From: Apostichopus japonicus
Lineage: Eukaryota > Echinodermata > Holothuroidea > Aspidochirotida > Stichopodidae
DNA length: 64,000 nucleotides
Direction of reading: 5' to 3'
NCBI RefSeq assembly: GCF_037975245.1
Contig: NC_092576.1
Coordinates: 27,727,611-27,791,610 of the forward strand
Every line of letters starts with the position of its first letter. Positions within the stretch are counted from its first letter, which is position 1. The notes beneath the pieces were generated by a model. That model made no database searches, was not told where the DNA came from, and saw only the letters and a program-made list of their open reading frames with translations. The position numbers and the translations under genes are program-made. Positions 35,901 to 45,899 of the stretch are shown piece by piece.

Positions 35901-38900
35901 TGTGTAAGGTAAGGTATGAAACCTTCCTCAATAATTTCTATTTGCTTTTTTTCTGTCATAAACTTGTTAATTACTTAATATAATTATTAATTAACATTAC
36001 TACTAATTAGAAGTAATGTTGTTAACATCGCACTGCCGCCGCTGCTTATGCAGGCTCTCCAAGTCTATTGGATCACACCATAAAAATATCCAAGTTAGCT
36101 TCTAAACAGTTTTTACTACTACTATCTATTATGCAGGCCCAGGGTTCGCATTAGCCGCGAGATTACGCGATTCGCGCAATTTGATCGCATTTAGAATACG
36201 CGATTTGTAAAATGCCACTTGCGATTATTATTTTTTATTTATCCCGTCTATAATCCATAAACTTGTCAATGCATGAGAAATCTAGCTAAACCTAACCATC
36301 TTTTTATTCGCTGAAATTGTGACGCAGTTATAAGATATCCATGGTACACATTCATTATTGCTGTTACGTTCGACCACGTGGTTGCCTAACACCACACTAA
36401 GTCAATGGGAAATCTGCCTAACCGTAGGTTTGCGATTTTTTTTTTTTTAAATCACACTTTGCGTAGGATTCGGGTAATAAATTAGGAACCGGGTAGTATT
36501 GCGTCGGGCGGGTACCCGGGTACCCGGATAACCCGTGCAAACACTAATATATATACATGTGGGAATCACTCGGAAGAAAATATAAAAATACCACTTAATC
36601 GTTTCAAAATAATTTGGGAGTATAAAGAAATTTAGTGTAAAAGTTCTTATATTTGGAAAAACATGTTATGACATTTCAAGTAAAATTCTGGAAATTAACC
36701 AGATTTGTGCAGTTTTGAAACGTCTGACTCACAGATTCTTTTATATGTGCAGGAGTAGAGTAGAAGCAAAATCTGCTAGAAAGTTAAAAAAATGGTCACT
36801 CAAATCATACCCAGAAGCAAGGAAAATATGAGTCAAGTAAACAAGAAATAATAACTGAGGATTTAAAACTTAAAGTGTCCTCAGCATTCCAGCCAAAATA
36901 TGCTAGTAAAATCAAATAATGGTCACTTATTGCCAAAGAAGAAGTATGCATAATGTGGGGCCAAACAATCAAACAACATTAAATGAGCATTAAAAATCTC
37001 AGCCTTCCAGCCAAAATATGCTATAAGATCAAATAATGGTCACTCATTACCTACCAATATAAGTCAGTAAAATGTGAGTCAAACAACAAACTCAATATAA
37101 CTCATGTATGCCAACCTAAACATGCATTCTACCGACACCTGTATAGGATTTTGTCTCACCGTGCCGCCATAGCACCGTCTAATTACATTCCTTGAATGTT
37201 TGGGAAACGTATTGAAGGGTTGACTGAACCTCTGAGATATAACTTTTGCTAACGTGAGACCTGTGCTTAAAATTTCCTTTACCTTTGAAGAAGATTTAAA
37301 CAAATTACACAATTTACCAAATTAAAATTACAGACGCAACCATCAACATTCTATTTCATGACCTCATCTCAAAACCTCATCTCAAATCAATATGTTTTAT
37401 GTCACAAAGAATAGAGCATTATTTGGATAAATTTTCTTGTGTTTTATTCTTCCCTTATATTTAATATTTTTAATATTTAATGCTTCTAATTAAAATAAAG
37501 ACTCTTGGCCATCCACATTCTATTTCATGACCTCATACAGTAGATCTCAAACCTAATACTGGTCATTTTCAACTAAATACTTACAAGTATCTACATTATT
37601 TACGTCACAAAGAATAACACATAACTTGAATAAACGTCTTGTGTTTCATATTTCCTTTTTGGTTACTTGCTGTAGGCAGGCAAAGTAACCTATGCTGTCA
37701 AGTTGGTGTGCGTGCGTGGATGGGTGTGTATGGTTGTACATGTATGTGATGCCTTAGCTTGGTATCTTGAATTTAGGTAACATCTACAGTTCTCATATTT
37801 GGGCATGTGCCTTCCCCCTAATAAGTAAATGAACACTATTGTTTTGGGTGGAGGTCAAAGGTCATTTGGGGTCAGCAAAAATGCTGTATTTCAAGAACCC
37901 GAACAACCAAGGAGCTCATATAGGCATGGTTTGATCACCTCATGTAGTGTAATTATCTGGTGTAGGTCAGAGTTCATTTAAGGTCACAAGGGGTCAAAAC
38001 TTGAAAAAACTTGTAAAAACAATATTTCCAGATGGAAACTTAATTGGCTCTCATATTTTGCCTGTGGCTTCCCTATAGTGAATACAAGAACCTCATTGTT
38101 TTGGTGGAGGTCAAAGGTCATTTGGGGTCAACAAAGGTCGCTCCGTATAAAAGCCATATAATCAAAACCTTGTAAACACGATATCCCAAGATAGATTTAT
38201 ACTGCTCTCCATATGTAGTATTAACTTCAGCCAGTGTTATAAGTGTGCAAACCTACTCTGCGTTATTTATTTAAAGGCAGTTAACAGCTCTGGGAGTGGT
38301 TTTTTCTCCGGTGTAAATATATATATTTTTCCTTTCATTTTGTTCTTCCATATCGTATTTCAGGACTTCCACCGGTATCCAATCTTTCTGACCCATCCGC
38401 CCGCAAAGCTTGGATAGACCAGCAGATTGCCTTGGCTCAAAAACAGTACATGGACGGTATCAACATCGATACGGAGGACGCCCTCAATAGTTCGGAGGCC
38501 GTGTATCTCACAAAGCTGGTCGCCGAGGCCCGCGACGCCTTTCACAAAGCTATTCCTCATTCACAGGTAACACTTGAAGATCTTCAGATCCAAGTCGAGT
38601 CAGATTTAATGCTTGTCGAGACCTGTTTCCTTGGGCCGTCGGTGTTCGGGTTTGAGGGGTAACGGTGGACATGCTGGCTGGCCGACCCACCCCCATCCTC
38701 ATGGCATTTGGTTTTGGCAAAGATAGGAATTTTTCACAATTTTTGATACTTTGTTGATGCTTCTGGCAACAGCAGAGTGAATGATGTCACCATGGCAACC
38801 AGTGGGAAAAAAATGTTTTTGATCTTATTATATAATCATCGAAATATTGGGTTATTCATAGAGGAATAATAATATTTCTACAAGAAAGCATTTTCAATGA

Positions 38901-41900
38901 AGTTCTACACACAGAAATTATACATTGACAGAGGAAGCATTCAAAATGTGTCACATGTCAATGATAAATCTACAGAAAGATGATAATAGGACGGTAAAGC
39001 TTTTGAACAACATCTACTGTGATGACATCACTGACCAACTTGTGTGGTCAGTAACTTGTGTGGTCAGTAACTTGTGTGGTCAATGCAAAGCTTTAGCCAT
39101 CCAAAACAAGGTAAAATTCATCAACTGTATCTCAAGTTATTTTAGTTAGCTAACAGTGTGGATTTTATATCACTTATAACTTGAAACTAAAGTGACATTG
39201 GAATGATATGATATTACCCACTCTATAGTTGCCAGATACCTAAATAAAAGTTTGATACCAAACAAATTATTTGTTTATAAATCTTGCTTATTAGTATGCT
39301 GTGTCAACCTCTTATTGTGTAAAATTTTGCAACATTTCTGAAGATATGGCCATTATATATTTGATAACTTTTACTTGTATTTCAGGTGTCTTTTGATGTG
39401 GCCTGGTCTCCAGACTGCATAGATGGACGTTGCTATGACTACCCAGGTCTGGCTAAGGCTAGCGACCTCCTCTTTGTGATGTCATACGATGAACAGGGTC
39501 AGATACTGGAGGGTCCTTGTATAGCCAAGGCCAACTCGCCATACAAGAAGACAGCCACAGGTAAGACACACTGAGTCGCATTACGGGGACAAGTCTGCTG
39601 GTCCACGTGTCTGCTAAGATGAATTCTAGTTATGTAGAGGAAGACAGTGACAGTTAAGACACACTGAGTCGCAGTACGGGGACAAGTCTGCTGGTCCACG
39701 TGTCTGCAAAGGTGAAATCTAGTTATGTAGAGGAAGGAGTGTATGTACACATCCATCTCTAGTCTCCAGTCCCTTCCCCTGGTTTTACCCCCTCCCCTTC
39801 CCACCCCTCCCCACCGTCATACTGAGAGAATTTCAACTTGCAATTTTTAAGATAACAATAGTGGCCCAAGTACTGAGGGTCTCAATTATTTACAGTTATT
39901 TTTTGTCAAGTTTTATAACTCATTAAATTCTGAGAAGATTAGAACACGAGACACCTTGTGTAGAAAAAGTCTGTAAACATCATGGTCATTGTGTCGAAAT
40001 CGTGACCAGTTTTATATAGTGTTTTGTCATGCTATATGCTATGTAAATTGTTTTGTTGTTGTTCCATTTCTGGTGCAGGGAGGGGGGGGGGGTTATTTGA
40101 GGAGAGTTGTCTAGTCAAAAGATTTTTTGGAGAGGGGACATTAAAGTCCATTCATCTATATGTACAGGAAATGTACATTGTTTTAGACACTTTTCCCAGC
40201 CATAGGGAAGTGCGTGAGTCCATGCATGTGGCATTAACATGCCATCAAACTGTTGTGATGTGGCATCATTCACATCTCCTCGAGCTGTATAGTTTTTTTC
40301 TTTCCTTGTCAAAGTATTTCATTCTTGTTCAGCCTTGAATATTTTGCAACGTTGATTTTGCACCGTTGCTAATTGCCAGACGACCGATTTGGGGATTTCC
40401 GTCCGTCCGAGCGATCAAAACAACAGAACGCTTTAAACCACCCGAGGGATGGGTTTCACTTTTGCTTAGTAGTCGAGGAATCCTGTTTTGTTGTAACAGG
40501 AAGTTACACAGTCAATAGATAACTGTACTTTGTGTTTATAAAGTCTGTCATTATAATTGCAGAATGCTTTGACAGCAGAATGTCGTAGAAGCTTTCTCTT
40601 CTGTTTGGTTTTATTATCGCTCTCATTTCCTTTAATAAAGAATATCATTTGTTGTTGTTGTTGTAGTTGGGTATAATATAGGTTCACTGTTAAAAAGGTT
40701 TTGAATGTCTTTGGCAGTATTGTCAAATTATCCAATAGGTAGATGTGTAATGTGTAGGGGACTCCAAGGTCATAGGGGACCCCAAGGTCATAGGGGACCT
40801 ACATGAACACTCTCTGGCAAGACAAGCAACTTTCTATTTTGGGTTGTTTGCTGCAAACTTGAAAGGTGAAGGTAGGGTGGAAAGGGGGGGGTGGAAGAGA
40901 GAGGTGCGCCCAAATCCTGATGTTAACCAGGCACTTGCTCTGGTGGGCGAGTGAAAACTTGATTGACAGTTCCACTTTGACACCAAACAACCCATTCAAT
41001 AAGCACAGGTAATTTGTTGTCTTATGTAAGAATCAAATGCCTGGGAAATCATTTCTACTCCATTAAAACCCATGGTTCCCAAATCTATGAGCTGCGACGC
41101 CAAAGTGGGTCATCCAGTGAGTCAGGAAGGAACGCGAGAAAAGAAATGGTCATTGAACAATGCATCTTATTCAAGTTCCCTGCTGTCAGACAGTCACATG
41201 ATAATTTGTGTCCCAGGTTTTGTTGAATGTGTGTGTTGTTGTTCAATATGTAATGTGCAATCAAATCAGTTAATGTGCAGTCAAATCAGGCCAATGTGCA
41301 ATCAAATCAGGCCAACGTGCATTCAAATCAGGCAAATGTGCATTCAAATCAGGCCAATGTGCCATCAAATCAGGCCAATGTGCAATCACATCAGGCCAAT
41401 GTGCAATCACATCAGGCCAATGTGCAGTCAAATCAGGCCAATGTGCCATCAAATCAGTCAATATGCAACCAAATCAGGCCAATGTGCAATCAAATCAGGC
41501 GGCCAATGTGCAAGTTAATCATCAGTCAGCGAGGAGAGTTAAAATACATGATTTTAGGTCTTAGAAATTTACGGATGGCAATTAGCCATGAGGAACATCA
41601 CAGCCTGGGTCCTCACGGAAAACAGTTGGGACCTTTAAAGAAGAGCCTTTAAGAAAAAGAAGGAAAGGCAAAAGTCTGCATTGATATCTAAACATGTTAC
41701 AATTTCTATGGTCCACAGGAGTGCAGGGTTTTCTGGACATGGGAATTCCGGCCCAGAAGTTGGTCCTTGGCGTTCCGTGGTACGGTTATGACTACCCCTG
41801 TGTCAGTCTCAGTGAGGTATGTATGTAGTCTATAGCCGTATACGTTTTCTGTTCGTACTTTAAAGGCAGCTAAAATTGTCCGCTTACAAAAAGTTGCTGA

Positions 41901-44900
41901 AATTTTTCTGAATCTTTATGTGAAAACGACATCATCATAACATGTTGTATTGCGAGGATGTGAATTTTTTTTTTAATCTAGTGATGTTTTGTAAAGGCAT
42001 CTGGCAACAGAGGATAGAATTGATGAATTGGCAAATATTTCGGATGCTCGGTCTGATCAAGCGTAACTTCCTCTTTCAAGGTAAAGATGTTGTTTTGAAA
42101 TTTTACAAAACAGTTAGTAAAGCCACATCTTCAGTATGCTATACAGGGCTTCGAATCCTTTTCATGAAAAGGATAAATTTGAACTGGAGCAGATTCAGAG
42201 AAGAGCTACTAGGATTATTTCCAACATTTGGCATCTCCCCCCATATGTATTTTAGATCCTCCTGCAAGCAGGAGCTAGCGAAGAAGCCATCATTGGCTTA
42301 TCAAAGCCGCAAGCTGACAGAAATCAGTCTCTTAGATTTATATTTAACGTCCATGATTATGAATTGTTAACTGTCAACAACTCTGTAACTGGACAACGTA
42401 CATTAATCTTGGAGTGACTCGAACTGGGGACCTTATGATTGAAAGGAACCGGTGTTAACCACTGAGCTAACACTCCTAAAAGTCGTTATGAAAGTCGTTT
42501 AAGTCGTTATGAAAGTCGTTTACTAACTACACTTGAATTGAGGAGAGACTGTGGTGACATGATACAGGTTCATAAGTTCCTTACAAACTACCGTTTCTCG
42601 AACTCGTAGCCATAGACTCAAATTAGTTTTATAAAAGATTTTTCTCGTCTGGAGAGAATTGAGCTTCTCTCCAAGGTTTTTGTGAGTTACAGCAAGGCAT
42701 GGTCTGGAAACATGGAATCACAGATTTCACGATCTTTACAAATATCTCTATTCACTTTGAATATAATCTTTTTAATAATGGGGGGCATTGTGGTCAAGTG
42801 GTTAAGGCAGTGGACTTGTGATCTAAGGATTACAGGTTCAAGCCCTGGCCAGATCATTGCGTTGTGTCCTTGGGGCAAGGTACTTTATCTCCATTGCCTC
42901 TCTTCACCAAGGTGTATAAATGGGGAAACTAAAGGTAACTTGTAAATGTAATTGCGTGCGCTGGTTTGTGGCTGCACCTATGGGAAGTCCCCCAGGGGAA
43001 ATGTGATTGTGGTGCACTGTGGTGCCCCAGGAGAGATTGATTGAATTGTGCACACTATGGTGTGCAGGTGTGACAAGTTACCAATGACCAGGGCTAAGTT
43101 GTACAGGCTATGGTACACTCATTGGGGGTGTGAATAGCGTTCTAAATGCTGGTTAATAATAACAATAATAATAAACTTACTCTATTTTCTCACCACCCAA
43201 GGATGGAGTTTGCACCATACCCTTCCACCCTTACCGTGGGGTCAACTGCAGTGATGCGGCGGGCTCGCAGAAATGCTACAATGTGATACTGGACCTGATT
43301 GAGACCATGGAAATAACACCCTCATGGAATGACACTTACAAGGCTCCGTACTTTACTTACTTTGTGAGTTAATGGGTTTCTTTTTTTATCGTTGCAAACC
43401 ATTTACTCCCTCCCCATTCATGAGACTTAAACCACAAGATTCATCCTTTGCATTCATCCTTGCATTTATTAAGGTGTGAAAATAAATCTTGTTCAACATT
43501 GATAAAAATAGAACACAACTTTTAGGACTCATACCACCATAGAAGAGATACCTTTGTATACTTCACTGACATTTGTAATGAGATGCAAATCTATTGATGA
43601 GATGCAAATTGATTCATGAATACACTTTTACCATTGACCATGACCATTTCATGTAAGGAGATGCCTACTAGTGATATGCACCCTCACTAATGAGATGCAT
43701 TATCTTTAAAGAGATGCAAATTTGCTAATGTATGCAAATGCATTAATGAAGATAAATTATCAATGGGGATCTTTGGAGGGAGGGCGCTGTTATATCGGTC
43801 CTAGCGGTGGCCTATATAAGGCTATGGGTCAAAATGTGTGTGATGTATCATGTTAACAGATCTCCAAAGATTTTGTTTAGCACACTTACATATATCTCAG
43901 TCTATGTTTTAAGTTGTTAAATATTTTCAAAAAGACCTTGTCTTCAATGATAATGAGAAGAATTGCAGTTATAAGTCCAGTTAATTCCTTTTTGGAGACT
44001 TGGATACAATTGTCACTGACGCTCAAAGCTTAAACTCAGTTCAGCGGATGTGATTGAAAAATACCTGAAAGAAGCTCTCTGATTGGTTGACGACCAGACG
44101 TGTGAAAAATGCCACACAAACGAACACATAAATGCAATGCCAATTAATGAGATGCTAACACTTTAACGAGGCGGTGCACTTTCATTAATGAGTTCCTCTT
44201 TCATTTAAAAATGACAGGTGATTAGTCAGGTGCACTTTCTTTAGGTGAGGTGCACTTTTAATAATGCGATGCACATTCATTTATGAATGCAAATCTGAGA
44301 GGTTGCTTCCATGAAGGAGAGCTTGTAAAGCCCACCATCTCTGCCTTACAATAACTTTTTAGGATAGAGATGCTTGTCGTGGACAATGCTCCCTGAAAAT
44401 CTTAACCAGTCTAAGAAATACAGGAGGTCACTTTTCGGTTGAATTTGCCACGGCTTCGATGAGTCAGATACATTAAACAGAATGATTTTTTGTAGTACCA
44501 CAAAGCATTTGTCTGCTACATGTAACTTAATTGTTAGTTGTTAGGAGCAATGAGATGGGGGGGGGGGAAGGGGGACCATCTAGGTTTTGTGTGACTATGA
44601 CATGGCAAAGTAAAACTTATTACTTTTGTCCGAGATGAGAAAATTTCTGTTCCCGCGATCGAAATCAGCCTCATTGGACTTGTCTTTTTTACATTCAATT
44701 CAGATTGGACTTGTACATAAATAACCCCAAATTGGTAAAAAATTGAATTTGTATCGCCACGCATCACCTCAGAGGTACTGAATTGTGAGCAAGAAATAGT
44801 GGTATGATCCAACCGTAGGGGAATTGTCCAGGCCAAAAGCTGTTGTTCCATTCACCAGAATAATTCGTCTCTCCTTTCGGCATACAAATTGATCCTTGTT

Positions 44901-45469
44901 TTGTAACTTTGCTACTCTTTTTTTTCGGACTGCCAAAGATTGTTGCTTCCACAACCAAAAATTAAGAATAAGAATTGGTTGTCCCATTGGTTGACAACAT
45001 GTATAAAGAATCATAACAAATGAGCCATTTTGCCCAGTGCCAGACATAGTATTGTATATTACAAGATGAAACTCATGGATAAGAAAAAATTCCTTTCACC
45101 GATAAAACGTAAATATGCGTATTTATTACATGGGTGGAAAAAACAGGGGGGGGGGTAATGAGGTAGATTGCAATAGGGCTGCATAATTTACAAAGAGATA
45201 CACACCCCTCCCCCCCCCCTTCCGTCCCCAACAGCTTTAAATCACCTATATTCACCTATAACCTGTGCCTTCTCCATCAGAATGAATCGAAGCAGGAGTT
45301 CCATCAGGTGTGGTACGACAATCCCGTCAGTCTGACCTACCGTTACAAGTACGCCAAAGACAAGGGATTCCTGGGTGTCGGGATGTGGGAGGCCGACTGC
45401 TTGGACTACAGTCCCGCGGGTGCGGCGGCCAGCCAGGCCATGTGGAATGCCTTCAACAGTTTTCTTTGA
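32794..45469 (+). CDS. CTBS: Di-N-acetylchitobiase, complete seven-exon gene
   Basis: Joined exons: 32794-32940, 35201-35339, 38364-38566, 39386-39560, 41719-41816, 43202-43363, 45281-45469. All junctions have GT/AG and keep frame, giving 370 residues against about 385 in human CTBS. The family is lysosomal GH18 hydrolases that remove the reducing-end GlcNAc from the chitobiose core during N-glycoprotein breakdown. Residues 1-22 form a signal peptide. The cysteine-rich start CPCSKQSLCQP, the catalytic stretch YMDGINIDTE (acid/base Glu at about residue 133), FDVAWSP, LLFVMSYDEQ, GVPWYGYDY, FHQVWYDNP and GMWEADCLDY are typical of chitobiase rather than chitinase; there is no chitin-binding domain. 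The introns are large and repeat-filled. A second copy of exon 1 lies at 20525. I recognised the family from motifs; no alignment was run. Confidence 0.95.
33968..34364 (+). mobile_element. MITE family copy 6, in CTBS intron 1
   Basis: Best-kept ends: gTTAAAGGGGAAGACTCGCC on the left and CACTCCCTTAAac on the right, forming imperfect terminal inverted repeats with TTAA at both borders. It is inserted in intron 1 outside the duplicated segments, so it is an independent insertion. Confidence 0.78.
35201..35339 (+). CDS. CTBS: CTBS exon 2
   Basis: Preceded by a T-rich tract and gcag, and followed by the donor GTGATT. It encodes 46 residues plus one base of a Gly codon. The segment YDWSLITTVAMFG with CQAHSAGARVVLKG is the first beta/alpha part of the GH18 barrel and closely matches the chitobiase family. 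Confidence 0.93.
35717..36546. mobile_element. hAT-like element with GGGTACCCG ends, 830 bp
   Basis: The left end TACTGTTTACACGGGT pairs with the right end ACCCGTGCAAACACTA. Both are rich in GGGTACCCG palindromes. ATATATAT flanks each side (35709-35716, 36547-36554), but the left flank is a TA run, so the duplication is less certain. An inner segment (about 36129-36475) may be a nested repeat. It is inside CTBS intron 2. Confidence 0.75.
36765..37090. repeat. Diverged ~120-bp tandem repeat in CTBS intron 2
   Basis: aatggtcact recurs near 36790, 36917 and 37034, with ttccagccaaaatatgct in front of the last two. A further diverged ~170-bp pair (cattctatttcatgacctca) follows at 37350 and 37520. 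Confidence 0.65.
37650..38230. repeat. Dispersed repeat with AGGTCAAAGGTCA motifs
   Basis: Two units with gtggaggtcaaaggtcattt and ggggtca occur at about 37850 and 38105, each about 250 bp. Each holds a perfect direct repeat of AGGTCA spaced by one base. It lies in CTBS intron 2 and has no ORF. Confidence 0.65.
38364..38566 (+). CDS. CTBS: CTBS exon 3 with catalytic site
   Basis: The acceptor is ttcag and the donor is GTAACA. The exon holds the GH18 active-site strand YMDGINIDTE. As in known chitobiases, the middle Asp of the usual DxxDxDxE motif is Asn, while the last Asp and the catalytic Glu are kept, so an active enzyme is expected. Confidence 0.95.
39386..39560 (+). CDS. CTBS: CTBS exon 4
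   Basis: The acceptor is tttcag and the donor is GTAAGA. It encodes VSFDVAWSPD and LLFVMSYDEQ, the substrate-binding barrel strands. The 3' end of the exon and the start of the intron are duplicated 93 bp downstream, where the donor GT has become TT, so only the first donor is usable. Confidence 0.93.
39549..39740. repeat. 93-bp tandem duplication across the CTBS exon 4 donor
   Basis: gtaagacacactgagtcgca at 39561 is repeated as ttaagacacactgagtcgca at 39654. The copy includes the last exon bases (gacag) and about 85 bp of intron. The donor GT is lost in the second copy. Confidence 0.85.
41258..41515. repeat. 21-bp minisatellite in CTBS intron 4
   Basis: About 12 copies of caatgtgcaatcaaatcaggc with small variants. 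Because 21 is a multiple of three and the unit lacks stops, several frames stay open (QSNQANV units). That explains the ORFs here; I do not read them as a protein. Confidence 0.9.
41719..41816 (+). CDS. CTBS: CTBS exon 5
   Basis: The acceptor is ccacag and the donor is GTATGT. It encodes 32 residues including KLVLGVPWYGYDYPC, the conserved barrel strand before the C-terminal insertion. It sits about 200 bp downstream of a 21-bp minisatellite in the preceding intron. Confidence 0.93.
41985..42690 (+). pseudogene. CR1/Jockey-like LINE fragment in CTBS intron 5
   Basis: RMLGLIKRNFLFQGKDVVLK, FYKTVSK, FELEQIQRRATRII-like residues (frameshifted), then after the SINE insertion TLELRRDCGDMIQVHKFL. 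This is the conserved C-terminal region of LINE ORF2. Frameshifts and the SINE at 42245-42476 show it is dead. Confidence 0.78.
42245..42476 (-). mobile_element. tRNA-derived SINE, family 2, copy 1
   Basis: Read on the minus strand: an A-box-like region (gttagctcagtggttaac), a B-box (ccagttcgagtcactcc), then a body ending in a hairpin (CTCCTGCTTGCAGGAG) and an ATAC-type tail. It is inserted inside a LINE fragment, splitting it. Related copies are at 56679 and 62843. Confidence 0.82.
42775..43160 (+). mobile_element. tRNA-derived SINE, family 1 (in CTBS intron 5)
   Basis: A-box-like gtggtcaagtggttaaggca and B-box acaggttcaagccctggcc head a body with tccttggggcaagg, attgcctctcttcaccaagg and gaagtcccccagggg. 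It ends in an ATA-rich tail. The body plan recalls SINE2-type elements of marine deuterostomes. Confidence 0.78.
43202..43363 (+). CDS. CTBS: CTBS exon 6
   Basis: The acceptor is ccaag and the donor is GTGAGT, both in phase 0. It encodes 54 residues including DGVCTIPFHPYRGVNCSDAA, matching the cysteine-containing family-specific loop. Confidence 0.93.
45281..45469 (+). CDS. CTBS: CTBS exon 7 and stop
   Basis: The acceptor is ccatcag. It encodes 62 residues including FHQVWYDNPVSLTYRY and GMWEADCLDYS, then TGA. The last barrel strand is complete, and the C-terminal end is slightly shorter than in mammals. Confidence 0.94.
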   Translation, partial: NESKQEFHQVWYDNPVSLTYRYKYAKDKGFLGVGMWEADCLDYSPAGAAASQAMWNAFNSFL

Positions 45470-45849
45470 AACGAAGCCGTGTGACGATCTCGAAAGAGTA
45501 TAAACCAAGGTTGCTCGTTTCTCCTACTTTTGGTGAGAGGGGTTTTTGGATTTCTTTAAATATTTTTCTTCAAGTGTAATAGTAGATCAAAGAGAAGCTA
45601 TTTGACTATAGGCTTGGTGAGAAAATCTTTTGGAAGAAATGTTTTACACTTTGAAAAAGGGTTTGTTTTCATCAGCTATGCAACTGATTTCACTATATAA
45701 GTCAACAGAAGAAAATTTACTCAGAGGACTTGCCAAGACCAGAACGATGTTGGTTATATTCGATGAGGGTTACCCCTATGTATTAGTACAGCCTTTATGC
45801 TACATGGTTAGCTTTTGATCGAAACTATTTGAATGGCAGTTATTAGTTA

Positions 45850-45855
45850 AATAAA
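45850..45855 (+). terminator. Candidate CTBS polyadenylation signal
   Basis: An AATAAA hexamer lies about 380 bases after the CTBS stop, in an AT-rich stretch. It is the first perfect hexamer I see downstream. Placement is by sequence alone. Confidence 0.45.
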
Positions 45856-45899
45856 TTAAATAATTCAAGAAGAAAAAGTTTTTTGGACTTTGTTGATGC

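Noticed and set aside
37853-37870. DR1 motif as a proven enhancer
   Set aside because: It is part of a dispersed repeat; no regulatory role can be claimed from sequence alone, so it is listed only as a low-interest finding.
41072-41652. Two long plus-strand frames and one minus frame
   Set aside because: They are produced by the 21-bp minisatellite, which lacks stops; there is no start context or domain, and they lie inside a CTBS intron.
42775-42860. Functional tRNA gene
   Set aside because: A and B boxes are present, but the body runs on into a repeated SINE tail and there is no good cloverleaf. Other copies share the tail.
32794-45469. Chitinase instead of chitobiase
   Set aside because: The catalytic strand DGINIDTE, the CPC-rich N-terminus and the length fit chitobiase; chitinases have DGxDxDWE and often a chitin-binding domain.
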